Shown: positions 16,472 through 25,318, counted from the stretch's first letter. The stretch is 47,334 nucleotides of DNA from Flavobacteriales bacterium MED-G22 (GCA_002457295.1 NTKF01000006.1:1-47334); one strand, 5' to 3'. The notes: a model not told the origin generated them from the sequence alone. A program made the numbers and translations.

Positions 16472-17629
16472 TTATTTTTTAGGGAGTAAAATTTGAATTT
16501 CAGTTCCTTTTCCAAGCACTGTTTTTTTTATACCAATTTTTCCTTTGTGATAGTCAACCACAATTCTCTTTGCCAAAGAAAGGCCAAGCCCCCATCCTCT
16601 TTTTTTAGTAGAAAACCCCGGATTGAATATTTTTGAACTGTTTTCACGACTAATTCCAGCGCCAGTATCTGAAACTAAAATTTCTGCTTGATCTCCTTTT
16701 AATCCAATTGAGACTCCCAATTTCCCTTTGCCTTTCATTGCATCTATGCCGTTTTTGATTAGGTTTTCAAGGGTCCAACTTAAAAGTTGTTCATTGAGTT
16801 TTAGTACGATGGGTTTTGTAGGCCAAGAAGTAGTAAACTCCACTTTTGAAGAGGTCCTTTTTTGAAGATAAGAAACCGTCTGTAGTACTACTCTAATCAG
16901 ATCTTGGTCGTTTAGCTCAGGAAGAGATCCTACCTTAGAAAATCGTTCAGAAATAACTTTAAGCCGGTCTACATCTTTTTCAATTTCTAATAGGGCCATC
17001 GCTTCAGGATCTTTTTCTTTTAAAAGAGTAAGCCATCCTAAAATTGAGGTTAATGGGGTTCCAATTTGATGCGCTGTTTCTTTTGCCATGGCAGCCCATA
17101 GTCTATTTTGTTCGGCAATTTGAGCTGTTTTGAAAACAAAATACACAACAGCACCAAAAAGAAAAATAATAAGCAAAAGGGCTAAAGGATAGTATTGTAA
17201 TTTTTTTAATAATTCTGAATTACCATAATACAACTTCTGATTGATAAGCAACTCTCCTGCGTCATTCCTATATTGTATTAAAATAGGAGGATTTTCCTTT
17301 TTTATCTTTTCTAAGATTTGATTCAGCACTATAGAATCTGACTCCTCTGCATTCCAATCAATATTTCGAAACTGAAGTATTTGGTCTGACTCATTGACTT
17401 GGATCATAGGGTTTCCGCCAGTTTGCTGTAACACTTCAAAGGTTAAGTTACTCAAGTTTGTGTTTTGAATAGACTCTTCTTGTGCCATGGCCCACAACTC
17501 CATTTTTTCTCTTTCCTCAGCTCGCATTTGACGAAAGAGCATATTGGTGTTCCAAACAATAAGCCCAACAATAGCAAAAGCCGCCCAAAGCCATCCGTTT
17601 TTAATCCCTTTTTTTAGTCGATTAACCAA
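16472..17629 (-). CDS. Membrane sensor histidine kinase, orphan
   Basis: The 385-residue protein has two membrane segments (about 12-29 and 148-167) enclosing a 115-residue periplasmic region without a recognised sensor fold. The cytosolic part has a HisKA H-box MAKETAHQIGTPL with His187, then the HATPase N-box ENLIKNGIDAM, G1 DTGAGI and G2 GWGLGLSLAKR. No HAMP domain and no receiver are present. The gene stands alone: its partner response regulator is not in the window. The H-box HQIGTPL is a Bacteroidota variant of the usual HELRTPL. The input signal is unknown. Confidence 0.9.
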   Translation of the reverse strand: MVNRLKKGIKNGWLWAAFAIVGLIVWNTNMLFRQMRAEEREKMELWAMAQEESIQNTNLSNLTFEVLQQTGGNPMIQVNESDQILQFRNIDWNAEESDSIVLNQILEKIKKENPPILIQYRNDAGELLINQKLYYGNSELLKKLQYYPLALLLIIFLFGAVVYFVFKTAQIAEQNRLWAAMAKETAHQIGTPLTSILGWLTLLKEKDPEAMALLEIEKDVDRLKVISERFSKVGSLPELNDQDLIRVVLQTVSYLQKRTSSKVEFTTSWPTKPIVLKLNEQLLSWTLENLIKNGIDAMKGKGKLGVSIGLKGDQAEILVSDTGAGISRENSSKIFNPGFSTKKRGWGLGLSLAKRIVVDYHKGKIGIKKTVLGKGTEIQILLPKK

Positions 17630-17701
17630 AAGATCTACATTGATTTAACACGAAGATAAAGGATTTGACAGAATTGAATTAAAAAGCAAAAAAGTGAACT
17701 T

Positions 17702-17728
17702 TTTGCCTAGAAAGTTTTGTTATTTTTG
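17702..17728 (+). promoter_or_regulatory. Possible promoter of the DUF3127 gene
   Basis: TATTTTTG at 17721-17728 is an exact TAnnTTTG box about 20 bases before the ATG. A TTTG lies at 17702-17705, but the 15-base spacing is shorter than usual, so the -33 element is uncertain. Confidence 0.45.
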
Positions 17729-17748
17729 TTAACTAAGAGTTCTACAAT

Positions 17749-18120
17749 ATGGAAATTTCAGGAAAAATTAAATGGATCGACGAAACAAAAACCTATGGCA
17801 CTAACGGTTTTAGAAAAAGAGAGGTTGTAGTGACTACAGAAGAACAATATCCTCAGCATATTTTAGTTGAATTTATACAAGATAAGTGTGAACTTTTGAA
17901 TAGCCATCAGGTGGGCCAAACAGTTACTATTGGCATAAATCTTAGAGGAAGAGAGTGGGTCAACCCACAGGGAGAAACCAAATATTTTAATTCTGTTCAA
18001 GGTTGGCGTATAGAGGCTCAAACAAATACAGCTTCAGAAATGCCACCTATGCCACCCCCAGAATCTTTTCAACCCGCAGATGACGAGGCAAAAGAGGTTG
18101 ACGACGATCTCCCTTTCTAA
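17749..18120 (+). CDS. DUF3127 OB-fold-like protein with SSB-like acidic tip
   Basis: The 123-residue protein belongs to DUF3127, a small Bacteroidota family. The N-terminal 85 residues (ISGKIKWIDETKTYG...FRKREVVV...NLRGREWVNPQGETKYFNSVQGWRIEA) look like an oligonucleotide-binding barrel. After a Pro-rich linker, the protein ends in DDDLPF, which closely resembles the C-terminal tip of single-stranded DNA-binding proteins that recruits DNA repair partners. A role on single-stranded DNA or RNA is inferred. The stop interlocks with that of tag (CTAA 18117-18120). Confidence 0.85.
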   Translation: MEISGKIKWIDETKTYGTNGFRKREVVVTTEEQYPQHILVEFIQDKCELLNSHQVGQTVTIGINLRGREWVNPQGETKYFNSVQGWRIEAQTNTASEMPPMPPPESFQPADDEAKEVDDDLPF

Positions 18121-18695
18121 GATTGTTGAATTTCTTTATTGAGAAAACAACTCATCACGTGGTCATTGACCATACCCGTAGCCTGCATATGGGCATAAAT
18201 CACGGTAGGGCCAACAAATTTAAAACCTCTTTGTTTTAAGTCTTTGCTGATTTTTTCTGCTAGGGGTGTATAGGCAGGAATTTCTTCCATTGAACGGTAT
18301 TGATTTTGGATTGGTTTTCCCTCTACAAATTGCCAAATATAATTTGAAAAACTCTTTTCTTGACGTATAACCTCTAGAAAAGCTTGAGCATTGTTCATTG
18401 CAGCATATATTTTTAAGCGATTCCTTATGATGCCCTTGTTTTGCATTAAGAGTTCTAACTTTTCAGTGTTAAATGAGGCTACTTTTAGATAATCAAAATT
18501 GTCAAAAGCCTCTCTGAAATTTTCTCTTTTACGAAGAATAGTAATCCAGCTTAAACCTGCTTGGAAAGTTTCCAAGATTAAAAATTCAAAAAGCTTTTGA
18601 TCTTCATAAACAGGTTTTCCCCATTCTAGGTCATGATATTTTATGTAAAGAGGATCTCCTAAACACCATGAACAACGTTGTAGGTTTTGATTCAT
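18117..18695 (-). CDS. tag: DNA-3-methyladenine glycosylase I
   Basis: The 192-residue enzyme excises 3-methyladenine from alkylated DNA. It follows the E. coli Tag pattern closely: RCSWCLGDPLYIKYHDLEWG at the N-terminus, the QAGLSW and RGFKFVG segments, and the C-terminal VNDH...C. The Zn-binding Cys near the start, the His of YHD, and the His and Cys of the end are all present. It sits just downstream of the tsf terminator and may have its own weak promoter (TACCTTTA on the minus strand near 18700-18710). Confidence 0.95.
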   Translation of the reverse strand: MNQNLQRCSWCLGDPLYIKYHDLEWGKPVYEDQKLFEFLILETFQAGLSWITILRKRENFREAFDNFDYLKVASFNTEKLELLMQNKGIIRNRLKIYAAMNNAQAFLEVIRQEKSFSNYIWQFVEGKPIQNQYRSMEEIPAYTPLAEKISKDLKQRGFKFVGPTVIYAHMQATGMVNDHVMSCFLNKEIQQS

Positions 18696-18709
18696 AAAAA
18701 TAAAGGTAT

Positions 18710-18738
18710 AAAAAACCCGTTAGTGCAATAACGGGTTA
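18710..18738 (-). terminator. Terminator of the rplM-rpsI-rpsB-tsf operon
   Basis: AACCCGTTA at 18714-18722 pairs with TAACGGGTT at 18729-18737 around a six-base loop. On the minus strand the hairpin is followed by a run of six U (plus-strand A 18710-18715), fitting intrinsic termination 25 bases after tsf. Confidence 0.9.
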
Positions 18739-18762
18739 TGTATGGTACAAATGAATCAGCAG

Positions 18763-19584
18763 CTAAACTAGAGCAACACGTTCAAAAGCAGTAATTTCAA
18801 GAGCATCATCTTCTCCCTTTACATATTGATTGACAGAGAGTTTGCTGTCTTTAATAAATGCTTGATTAATGAGCGTATTGTCTTTAAAAAAGCGCTTTAA
18901 TTTCCCTTTAGCGATATTGTCTAACATGGCTTCAGGTTTACCTTCTTGTCGCAATTGATCTTTAGCAATTTCGATTTCCTTTTCGATGATTGCAGCATCA
19001 ACTCCAGTTTCATCAAGCGCAATAGGATTCATTGCAGCAGCTTGCATTGCTACATTTTTAGCTACCTCAGTAGACTTTTCAACCGAAGCAGACAATCCAA
19101 CTAAAGTAGCAATTTTATTTCCTGCATGAATATAAGATCCTACAAAAGGGGCTTCAATACGTTTGAAGCCGCCAATTTCAATCTTCTCGCCAATCACACC
19201 TGTTTGTTCAATGAGCTTTTCAGCAACTGTCATTCCATCAATAGAAGCGGCCAAAAAGGAATCCAATGTATCATGGCTCAAGGCTAATTCAGTTAGGCTT
19301 GTTGCCAATTCCAGATAAGATTCATTTTTTGCTACAAAGTCTGTCTCACAATTGAGAGAGACAAGAACACCAGCGTTTTGTTCAGTATTGACTTTGGCTA
19401 ATACAGCTCCTTCTGAAGATGCTCTATCTGCACGATTTGCAGCTACTTTTTGCCCTTTCTTTCTAAGATTTTCTACTGCTTTGTCAAAGTCACCTTCAGC
19501 TTCAACTAATGCTTTTTTACAATCCATCATTCCTGCTCCGGTTGCTTGCCGTAGCTTATTTACTTCTGATGCAGTTATTTTCAC
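18763..19584 (-). CDS. tsf: Translation elongation factor Ts
   Basis: The 273-residue protein is the nucleotide exchange factor of EF-Tu. It has the TSA/UBA-like N-terminal domain with VNKLRQATGAGMMDCKKAL (about 7-25) and the core motif LNCETDFVAKNE (about 77-88) that contacts EF-Tu. It is last in the rplM-rpsI-rpsB-tsf operon, 24 bases after rpsB. Confidence 0.97.
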   Translation of the reverse strand: MKITASEVNKLRQATGAGMMDCKKALVEAEGDFDKAVENLRKKGQKVAANRADRASSEGAVLAKVNTEQNAGVLVSLNCETDFVAKNESYLELATSLTELALSHDTLDSFLAASIDGMTVAEKLIEQTGVIGEKIEIGGFKRIEAPFVGSYIHAGNKIATLVGLSASVEKSTEVAKNVAMQAAAMNPIALDETGVDAAIIEKEIEIAKDQLRQEGKPEAMLDNIAKGKLKRFFKDNTLINQAFIKDSKLSVNQYVKGEDDALEITAFERVALV

Positions 19585-19608
19585 AATTAATAGTATTTAT
19601 ATTTTTAA

Positions 19609-20499
19609 TTACTTTTCTGTAGTTTCTTCTTTTGAATCAGTTTTTTTAACCTCTTCCGTATTTTCAGAAGTACTTGCTTCTGGAGCAGCTTTCTGCTCTT
19701 CTGCCACTTCCACTTGAGCTGTTTCAGTCGAAGAAACATCGGTTTTATTAGAGGCACTCTCAGCAGCAGCCATTCCTTCTGCGTCTTGAGCGTCAAAGCC
19801 TTCTTTTTCGTTTTTGCGAGTTTCTAAACCTTCTGCAATGGCATCAGTTACTAAGCCTAAAATTTTACTAATTGACTTCGAAGCATCATCATTTGATGGA
19901 ATAACATAATCAACCGTTCTTGGATCAGAATTAGTGTCGACCATGGCGAAAATAGGAATCTTCAGTTTTTGAGCCTCTTTTACAGCAATGTGCTCACGTG
20001 TTGTATCTACAATGAATATTGCCCCTGGGAGTCGCGTCATTTCAGAAATGGAACCAAGGTTTTTTTCCAACTTCGAACGCAGCCTGTCTACTTGTAAGCG
20101 TTCTTTTTTAGAAAGTGTTTCAAAAGTACCATCTTTTTTCATTCGATCAATGGCCCCCATTTTTTTAACAGCTTTACGAATGGTTACAAAGTTGGTAAGC
20201 ATACCACCAGGCCATCGTTCTGTTATGTAGGGCATATTTACTTTATTAGCATGCTCTGCTACAATATCTTTAGCTTGTTTTTTGGTGGCAACAAATAGTA
20301 TTTTTCTTCCAGAAGCGGCCAATTTGCTTAGTGCTTTGTTAGCCTCGTCTAGTTTTGCTACCGTTTTGTAAAGATTGAAAATGTGGATTCCATTGCGCTC
20401 CATATATATATAGGGAGCCATATTTGGATTCCATTTGCGCGTTAAGTGTCCAAAATGAACTCCTGCTTTTAGAAGATCATTTACATCTGTTTGTGTCAT
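19609..20499 (-). CDS. rpsB: 30S ribosomal protein S2 with acidic C-terminal extension
   Basis: Residues 1 to about 228 are a normal S2 (LKAGVHFGHLTRKWNP near the start, PGAIFIVDT and the MVDTNSDP core, then YVIPSNDDASKS). The last ~65 residues are a low-complexity, acidic tail rich in Glu, Ala, Thr and Ser, absent from E. coli S2 (241 residues). Upstream lies a 138-base structured-looking leader after rpsI. It is followed by tsf. Confidence 0.96.
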   Translation of the reverse strand: MTQTDVNDLLKAGVHFGHLTRKWNPNMAPYIYMERNGIHIFNLYKTVAKLDEANKALSKLAASGRKILFVATKKQAKDIVAEHANKVNMPYITERWPGGMLTNFVTIRKAVKKMGAIDRMKKDGTFETLSKKERLQVDRLRSKLEKNLGSISEMTRLPGAIFIVDTTREHIAVKEAQKLKIPIFAMVDTNSDPRTVDYVIPSNDDASKSISKILGLVTDAIAEGLETRKNEKEGFDAQDAEGMAAAESASNKTDVSSTETAQVEVAEEQKAAPEASTSENTEEVKKTDSKEETTEK

Positions 20500-20637
20500 A
20501 GTTTTTAGTTTACGTTCTCAAAGTATAGCAACAAGACTAGGGTCTTGTTTAGATGCTAAACTAACATCCGCCTTAGCGGTTTAGACAACGGGTTAATAAA
20601 TGAATGAACGGGGGTTTTACAATAGTAAAACCAATAC
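20500..20637 (-). promoter_or_regulatory. Structured leader between rpsI and rpsB
   Basis: This 138-base gap inside the ribosomal-protein operon holds three inverted repeats: GGTTTTAC 20613-20620 with GTAAAACC 20625-20632; CCGC 20568-20571 with GCGG 20576-20579; and AACAAGAC 20530-20537 with GTCTTGTT 20542-20549. None is followed by a U-run on the minus strand. Such a leader could be an autoregulatory site for S2, an RNA-processing site or an internal start region. No gene is seen in it. Confidence 0.45.
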
Positions 20638-21024
20638 TTATCTTTTAGAAAATTGAAATTTCTTTCTAGCTTTTTTCTGGCCATATTTTTTACGTTCTAC
20701 CATTCTCGGATCACGAGTGAGTAAACCTTCAGGCTTGAGAGCTGAACGATGCTCTTCATTGAGTTTACATAAGGCTCTAGATATAGCCAAACGAACTGCT
20801 TCTGCTTGACCATTGGCACCACCCCCTTTAACCGTAACTTTTAGGTCGTAAGACCCAGCAGTACTAGTAAGAGCAAATGGCTGCTCAATTTTATACTGTA
20901 AAGTTGGAGTTGGAAAATAGTTTTTATAATCTTTTTGATTGACCGAAATAGCTCCCTTTCCTTCTTGCAAATAAATGCGCGCTACTGAGGTTTTTCTTCG
21001 ACCAATTGTGTGCGTTACTTCCAT
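20638..21024 (-). CDS. rpsI: 30S ribosomal protein S9
   Basis: The 128-residue protein ends in the hallmark basic tail KKARKKFQFSKR, whose last Arg reaches the P-site tRNA, and contains GRRKTSVARI near the start and VKGGGANGQAEAVRLAISRAL in the middle. It follows rplM by three bases. Confidence 0.97.
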   Translation of the reverse strand: MEVTHTIGRRKTSVARIYLQEGKGAISVNQKDYKNYFPTPTLQYKIEQPFALTSTAGSYDLKVTVKGGGANGQAEAVRLAISRALCKLNEEHRSALKPEGLLTRDPRMVERKKYGQKKARKKFQFSKR

Positions 21025-21027
21025 TGA

Positions 21028-21483
21028 TTATTTTAATTCAGTAAGATTAATTGTCTTTGGGTTTTGAGCCTCATGAGGGTGATTCGCATTTGCATAAACC
21101 TTTAAATTACGAAACAAAGCAGCCCCAAGTTTGTTTTTAGGCAACATCCCTTTCACTGCATTTTCCATAATTCGGGTAGGGTTTTTAGCATGAGCTTGTG
21201 TAGCATTTAAAGAACGCTGACCCCCTGGATAGCCAGTGTGACGAATATACTGTTTCTGCTCCCACTTCTTGCCACTCAAAGTAATGTTTGCAGCATTCAC
21301 CACAATCACATTGTCACCACAGTCAACATGAGGAGTATAATTAGTCTTATGCTTACCTCTTAAATAGTTAGCAATGATGCTTGCTGATCTTCCTAATGGG
21401 AGACCATCTACATCAATCAAAACCCATTCTTTGTTTACGGTTGATGCATTTGCAGCAATAGTTTTATATAACAGTGTATTCAC
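21028..21483 (-). CDS. rplM: 50S ribosomal protein L13
   Basis: The 151-residue protein has the L13 core VLIDVDGLPLGRSAS and YLRGKHKTNYTPHVDCGDNV, then the VKGMLPKNKLG segment. It is the first gene of the rplM-rpsI-rpsB-tsf operon, with a good -7 box about 45 bases upstream. Confidence 0.97.
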   Translation of the reverse strand: MNTLLYKTIAANASTVNKEWVLIDVDGLPLGRSASIIANYLRGKHKTNYTPHVDCGDNVIVVNAANITLSGKKWEQKQYIRHTGYPGGQRSLNATQAHAKNPTRIMENAVKGMLPKNKLGAALFRNLKVYANANHPHEAQNPKTINLTELK

Positions 21484-21527
21484 AATTTGTATGCTTTAAT
21501 AAAATATTAAATTTCATTTACGGGCTG

Positions 21528-21535
21528 CAAATGTA
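21528..21535 (-). promoter_or_regulatory. -7 box of the rplM operon
   Basis: On the minus strand TACATTTG (21535-21528) matches TAnnTTTG exactly and is followed by GCAGCCCG. The leader to the rplM ATG would be about 37 bases. The -33 element is poor. Confidence 0.55.
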
Positions 21536-21601
21536 CAATTATATATTTTTTTGTAAAATTTTGAGCTGTATTTTTTTATGCTCTTTGTAAATAAAAGAGA
21601 G

Positions 21602-24430
21602 CTAATGGGCTTCTAACCAATTTTTTCCCACTCCAATGTCTACAACCAAAGGAACCTCTAATGAAAAAGCACCTTCCATGGCTTCTTTGACCATTTTCTT
21701 TAAAGGTTCAACTTCTTCATTAGGAACTTCAAAAACTAGTTCGTCATGAACTTGTAACAACATTTTAGAGGCCCACTGCTCATGAGTCAATTTTTTCTGA
21801 ATGGCTATCATCGCTAACTTGATAATATCAGCTGCACTTCCTTGGATAGGAGCATTCACAGCATTGCGTTCTGCTGCACCTCTCACCACCGCATTTTGAG
21901 AATTGATTGATTGCAAATAACGTCTTCTGCCTAAAACAGTTTCCACATATCCATTTTCACGGGCAAAATCTACTTGATCGTGAATATAATTCCGCAAAGT
22001 TGGATAGGTCGCGTAATAGGTTTCAATCAAAGCTTTTGATTCACTTCTTGTAAGGTCTGTCTGTTGACTTAGCCCAAAAGCAGACACGCCATAGATTATT
22101 CCAAAATTTACCGTCTTTGCATGACTCCTTTGCGCACGTGAGACGTCTTTGGGGTCAACATCGAATACTTTTGATGCTGTTGCTGTATGTATATCTTCGT
22201 TATTCTGAAAAGCTTGAATCATTTCAGGATCTTTGCTTAAGGCAGCAATAATTCGTAATTCAATTTGAGAATAATCTGCAGCCATCAAAACATAGTCATC
22301 AGACTTGGCAATAAAGGCTTTTCTAACTTGTTGCCCTCTTGGTGTTCTAATAGGAATATTTTGCAAATTAGGATTGTTGCTACTTAGTCTTCCAGTAGCT
22401 GCAACTGCCTGATTATAAACGGTATGAACTCTTCCTGTTTGAGGGTTTATTTCTTTGGGGAGCACCGATACATAGGTATTTTGTAATTTTTGTAAAGAGC
22501 GCCAATCCAATATTTGAGCAACTATGTCGTGCTCTTTTGCCAAATAGGACAAAACATCTTCTGCTGTTGAATATTGTCCTGTTTTGGTTTTTTTCGGTTT
22601 ATCAATTAGCTTTAATTTTTCAAAAAGAATAATGCCAAGTTGCTTAGGTGAGGCTATATTAAAGGTCTCATCAGCAGCTTTAAAAATATGTTTCTCTATG
22701 GTTGCAATGTCAGTTTCTAATGTTTTTGAGAATTCGTTTAGATAGGAAGCATCTACAGTTATACCATCGCTTTCCATTTCAGTTAGGACTTCCATCAAAG
22801 GCAATTCAACCTCTTTAAAAAGGGATAGGGTTTGTGATGATTCTAATTCTTTTTGAAAATGTTCTTTTAACTGCAAAGTGACATCAGCATCTTCAACTGC
22901 ATATTCTGTTTGCAAATCTAGTGGGACATCTCTCATGCTTCCTTGGTTAGCACCCTTTTTGCCAATGAGCGATGTGATTGGTTGTGGTTTATAATGAAGA
23001 TAAGTTTCAGCTAATATATCCATATTGTGACGCATGTCAGGATTAATCAAATAGTGCGCTACCATTGTATCAAAAAAAGGACCTGAAACTAAAATGTCAT
23101 ATTTTCTTAAAACCTTTAGGTCATACTTTAAATTGTGTCCAATTTTCTCAATAGATTTATTTTCAAAAAAGGGTTTAAAATCACCTAATATAGTTTTAGT
23201 CTCAACTTGATCTGGTGGAAGAATTAAATAATAGCCTCTACCAGATACCCACGAAAAAGCAATACCCACTAATTCGGCTTCTAAGCTTTTCAAACCTGTA
23301 GTTTCAGTATCAAAACAAACTTGCGTTTGTTCTAGAAGCGCTTCGAGTAATAATGCTCTCCCACGAGCAGTTGTTACGTGCTGATAATGATGTGAATATT
23401 GATTATTTTCTAAAACCTCTTTATGACTATTTTGATCTGCTGATCCACCCCCAGGAGGCGTAAAAAGATCAAATTGTTGCCCCTCTGATGGAGCCTTAGG
23501 TGTAGCATTTGTTACTTTTTTTGTTTCTTGTAGACTATCCTTTTCTACTTGAAATAATTTAGCAAACCTTTCCTTAATCCGTCTAAATTCAAGAGTATCA
23601 AAAAGAGCATTTACCTTTTCAAAATCAGGTTCACTCAAAGCATAACTTTCTGCGTCAAAATGGACTGGGACATCTAATAAAATTCGAGCTAACTCTTTTG
23701 AGAGCAGCCCTTGTTCTTTATGTGTTTCAACATTTTCTTTAAGTTTCCCTTTCAGTTGGTCTGTGTTTTCTAAAAGGGTTTCCATGCTTCCAAATTGCTT
23801 GATAAATTTTTTTGCTGTTTTATCTCCAACACCAGGTAATCCGGGAATGTTGTCAACAGCATCTCCCATCATTCCTAAATAATCAATGACTTGGAGGGGA
23901 TTTTCAATTTCAAATTTTTCACACACTTCTGGGACACCCCAAACCTCAATGCCATTGCCCATTCTGGCGGGTCGATACATGAAAATATTTTCAGATACCA
24001 ATTGAGCAAAATCCTTGTCAGGAGTCATCATAAACACCTGATAATCTTCTTTCTCAGCCTGTTTTGCTAAGGTGCCAATAATATCATCAGCTTCAAATCC
24101 CTCTTTTTCAATGACTGGGATTTTCATGGCTTTTAGGATGTTATGAATAATAGGAACAGCAACTTGAATTGCTTCAGGGGTTTCATCTCTATTGGCTTTG
24201 TATTCAGCAAATTGTTCAGTTCTAGCCACTGACCCGCCTTTATCAAAACAAACGGCCATATGGTCTGGTCGTTCACGATTGATAACGTCTAACAAGGAAT
24301 TCATAAAGCCCATAATGGCAGATGTATCCATGCCTTGAGAATTGATTCTTGGATTTTTTATAAAGGCATAATAGCCTCGGAAAATTAGGGCATAGGCATC
24401 TAATAAAAAAAGCCGCTTTTGCGAAGCCAT
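21602..24430 (-). CDS. polA: DNA polymerase I
   Basis: The 942-residue protein has all three domains. The N-terminal 5' nuclease (about 1-300) has the acidic clusters LLDAYALIFR and FEADDIIGTLA. The 3'-5' exonuclease has Exo I CFDTETTGL, Exo II NLKYDLKVL and Exo III YAVEDAD, so proofreading residues are kept, unlike in Taq. The polymerase has motif A DYSQIELRI, motif B RSHAKTVNFGIIYG and motif C QVHDELVFEV. It processes Okazaki fragments and fills repair gaps. It is a single gene, divergent from tadA across a 215-base gap. Confidence 0.97.
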   Translation of the reverse strand: MASQKRLFLLDAYALIFRGYYAFIKNPRINSQGMDTSAIMGFMNSLLDVINRERPDHMAVCFDKGGSVARTEQFAEYKANRDETPEAIQVAVPIIHNILKAMKIPVIEKEGFEADDIIGTLAKQAEKEDYQVFMMTPDKDFAQLVSENIFMYRPARMGNGIEVWGVPEVCEKFEIENPLQVIDYLGMMGDAVDNIPGLPGVGDKTAKKFIKQFGSMETLLENTDQLKGKLKENVETHKEQGLLSKELARILLDVPVHFDAESYALSEPDFEKVNALFDTLEFRRIKERFAKLFQVEKDSLQETKKVTNATPKAPSEGQQFDLFTPPGGGSADQNSHKEVLENNQYSHHYQHVTTARGRALLLEALLEQTQVCFDTETTGLKSLEAELVGIAFSWVSGRGYYLILPPDQVETKTILGDFKPFFENKSIEKIGHNLKYDLKVLRKYDILVSGPFFDTMVAHYLINPDMRHNMDILAETYLHYKPQPITSLIGKKGANQGSMRDVPLDLQTEYAVEDADVTLQLKEHFQKELESSQTLSLFKEVELPLMEVLTEMESDGITVDASYLNEFSKTLETDIATIEKHIFKAADETFNIASPKQLGIILFEKLKLIDKPKKTKTGQYSTAEDVLSYLAKEHDIVAQILDWRSLQKLQNTYVSVLPKEINPQTGRVHTVYNQAVAATGRLSSNNPNLQNIPIRTPRGQQVRKAFIAKSDDYVLMAADYSQIELRIIAALSKDPEMIQAFQNNEDIHTATASKVFDVDPKDVSRAQRSHAKTVNFGIIYGVSAFGLSQQTDLTRSESKALIETYYATYPTLRNYIHDQVDFARENGYVETVLGRRRYLQSINSQNAVVRGAAERNAVNAPIQGSAADIIKLAMIAIQKKLTHEQWASKMLLQVHDELVFEVPNEEVEPLKKMVKEAMEGAFSLEVPLVVDIGVGKNWLEAH

Positions 24431-24645
24431 AAGTGGTGATTTTAGTAAAAATATAAATTCAAACTTAATTCATGCCCTTTTCCCAAATAGAGTTCAAAAA
24501 TTCATCACTTTCAATAGTTTACCAAACCACATTTATACCCTTTAATTATAATTTTTTAGTGTCTTTTTTTAATGAAATCTTCACAAAATTGATTTTTCAG
24601 TTTTCTATTTAAAGAGGACACTACGATATTCTGTATTTTTGGTAG
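24431..24645. other. Divergent intergenic region between polA and tadA
   Basis: This 215-base AT-rich stretch must hold the start signals of both genes. On the plus strand a TATTTTTG box is at 24634-24641, only five bases before the tadA ATG, so it would give an almost leaderless transcript or indicate a later start. For polA I see no full -33/-7 pair, only TATATTTT shortly upstream of its ATG. No RNA gene, repeat or small ORF is supported. Confidence 0.4.
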
Positions 24646-25083
24646 ATGACTAAAGAAGATCAATTCTTTATGCGCCAGGCTTTGGGTGAGGCTCAAAAAG
24701 CGATGGAAACTGATGAAGTTCCAGTGGGTGCAGTGATAGTTCAAAATGGGAGGATCATTGCTCGCGCGCACAACCTCACTGAAAGGCTCAATGATGTGAC
24801 CGCTCATGCTGAAATGCAGGCTATCACTTCTGCCGCTCATTTTATAAACGGAAAGTATTTGATAGATTGTACACTTTATGTGACCCTTGAACCCTGTGTG
24901 ATGTGTGCAGGAGCATTGTATTGGGCACAGATTAAACGTGTGGTGGTCGGAGCTTTAGACCCTAAGAGGGGCTTTTTACAAGCCGCCGTTTCTTTACATC
25001 CAAAAACAGCTTTGAGTGCAGGTGTGTTAGAAGAGGAATCAAAAGTGTTGCTGAATCAATTTTTTAGTCAAAAAAGGACATAA
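24646..25083 (+). CDS. tadA: tRNA-specific adenosine deaminase
   Basis: The 145-residue enzyme converts A34 of tRNA-Arg(ACG) to inosine. The zinc site is intact: H54-A-E56 with the catalytic Glu, and PCVMC with Cys84 and Cys87. VPVGAVIV before it is typical. The ATG at 24646 gives a normal N-terminus; an alternative ATG at 24670 (residue 9) would shorten the first helix. Its stop codon lies in the A-run of the terminator of the convergent cold-shock gene. Confidence 0.93.
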   Translation: MTKEDQFFMRQALGEAQKAMETDEVPVGAVIVQNGRIIARAHNLTERLNDVTAHAEMQAITSAAHFINGKYLIDCTLYVTLEPCVMCAGALYWAQIKRVVVGALDPKRGFLQAAVSLHPKTALSAGVLEEESKVLLNQFFSQKRT

Positions 25084-25106
25084 AAAAAGCACCCATTGGG
25101 GTGCTT
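25082..25106 (-). terminator. Terminator of the cold-shock gene
   Basis: AAGCACCC at 25087-25094 pairs with GGGTGCTT at 25099-25106 around ATTG. On the minus strand the stem is followed by seven U (plus-strand A 25082-25088). It ends transcription of csp and may also serve, without a U-run, as a 3' stem for tadA. Confidence 0.88.
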
Positions 25107-25126
25107 GATAAGCGTAACAATATAAG

Positions 25127-25318
25127 TTATAATAAGTTAATTTGAGAAGCTTGCTTCCCTTTTTTACCTTCTTCTTCTACATAAGTTACTTTCGCTCCTT
25201 CTCGGAGGGTTAGGCCATCTAGGGCCGAAACGTGTACGAATACATCTTCGCCAGTTTCATCATTGGTAATGAAGCCAAATCCTTTGGATTCATTGAAAAA
25301 TTTAACGGTTCCCGTCAT
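25127..25318 (-). CDS. Cold-shock domain protein
   Basis: The 63-residue single-domain protein has RNP1 KGFGFI at residues 12-17 and RNP2 VFVHV at 26-30, the RNA/ssDNA-binding face of the OB fold. Such proteins act as RNA chaperones. It is flanked by a terminator downstream and an inverted repeat in its 5' leader region. Confidence 0.95.
   Translation of the reverse strand: MTGTVKFFNESKGFGFITNDETGEDVFVHVSALDGLTLREGAKVTYVEEEGKKGKQASQINLL

Noticed and set aside
21541..21602. An intrinsic terminator for polA formed by GCTCTTT 21580-21586 and the AAAGAGAGC at 21594-21602.
   Set aside because: On the minus strand the stem is followed by A, not U, and the stem has a bulge, so it does not fit a rho-independent terminator in the direction needed.
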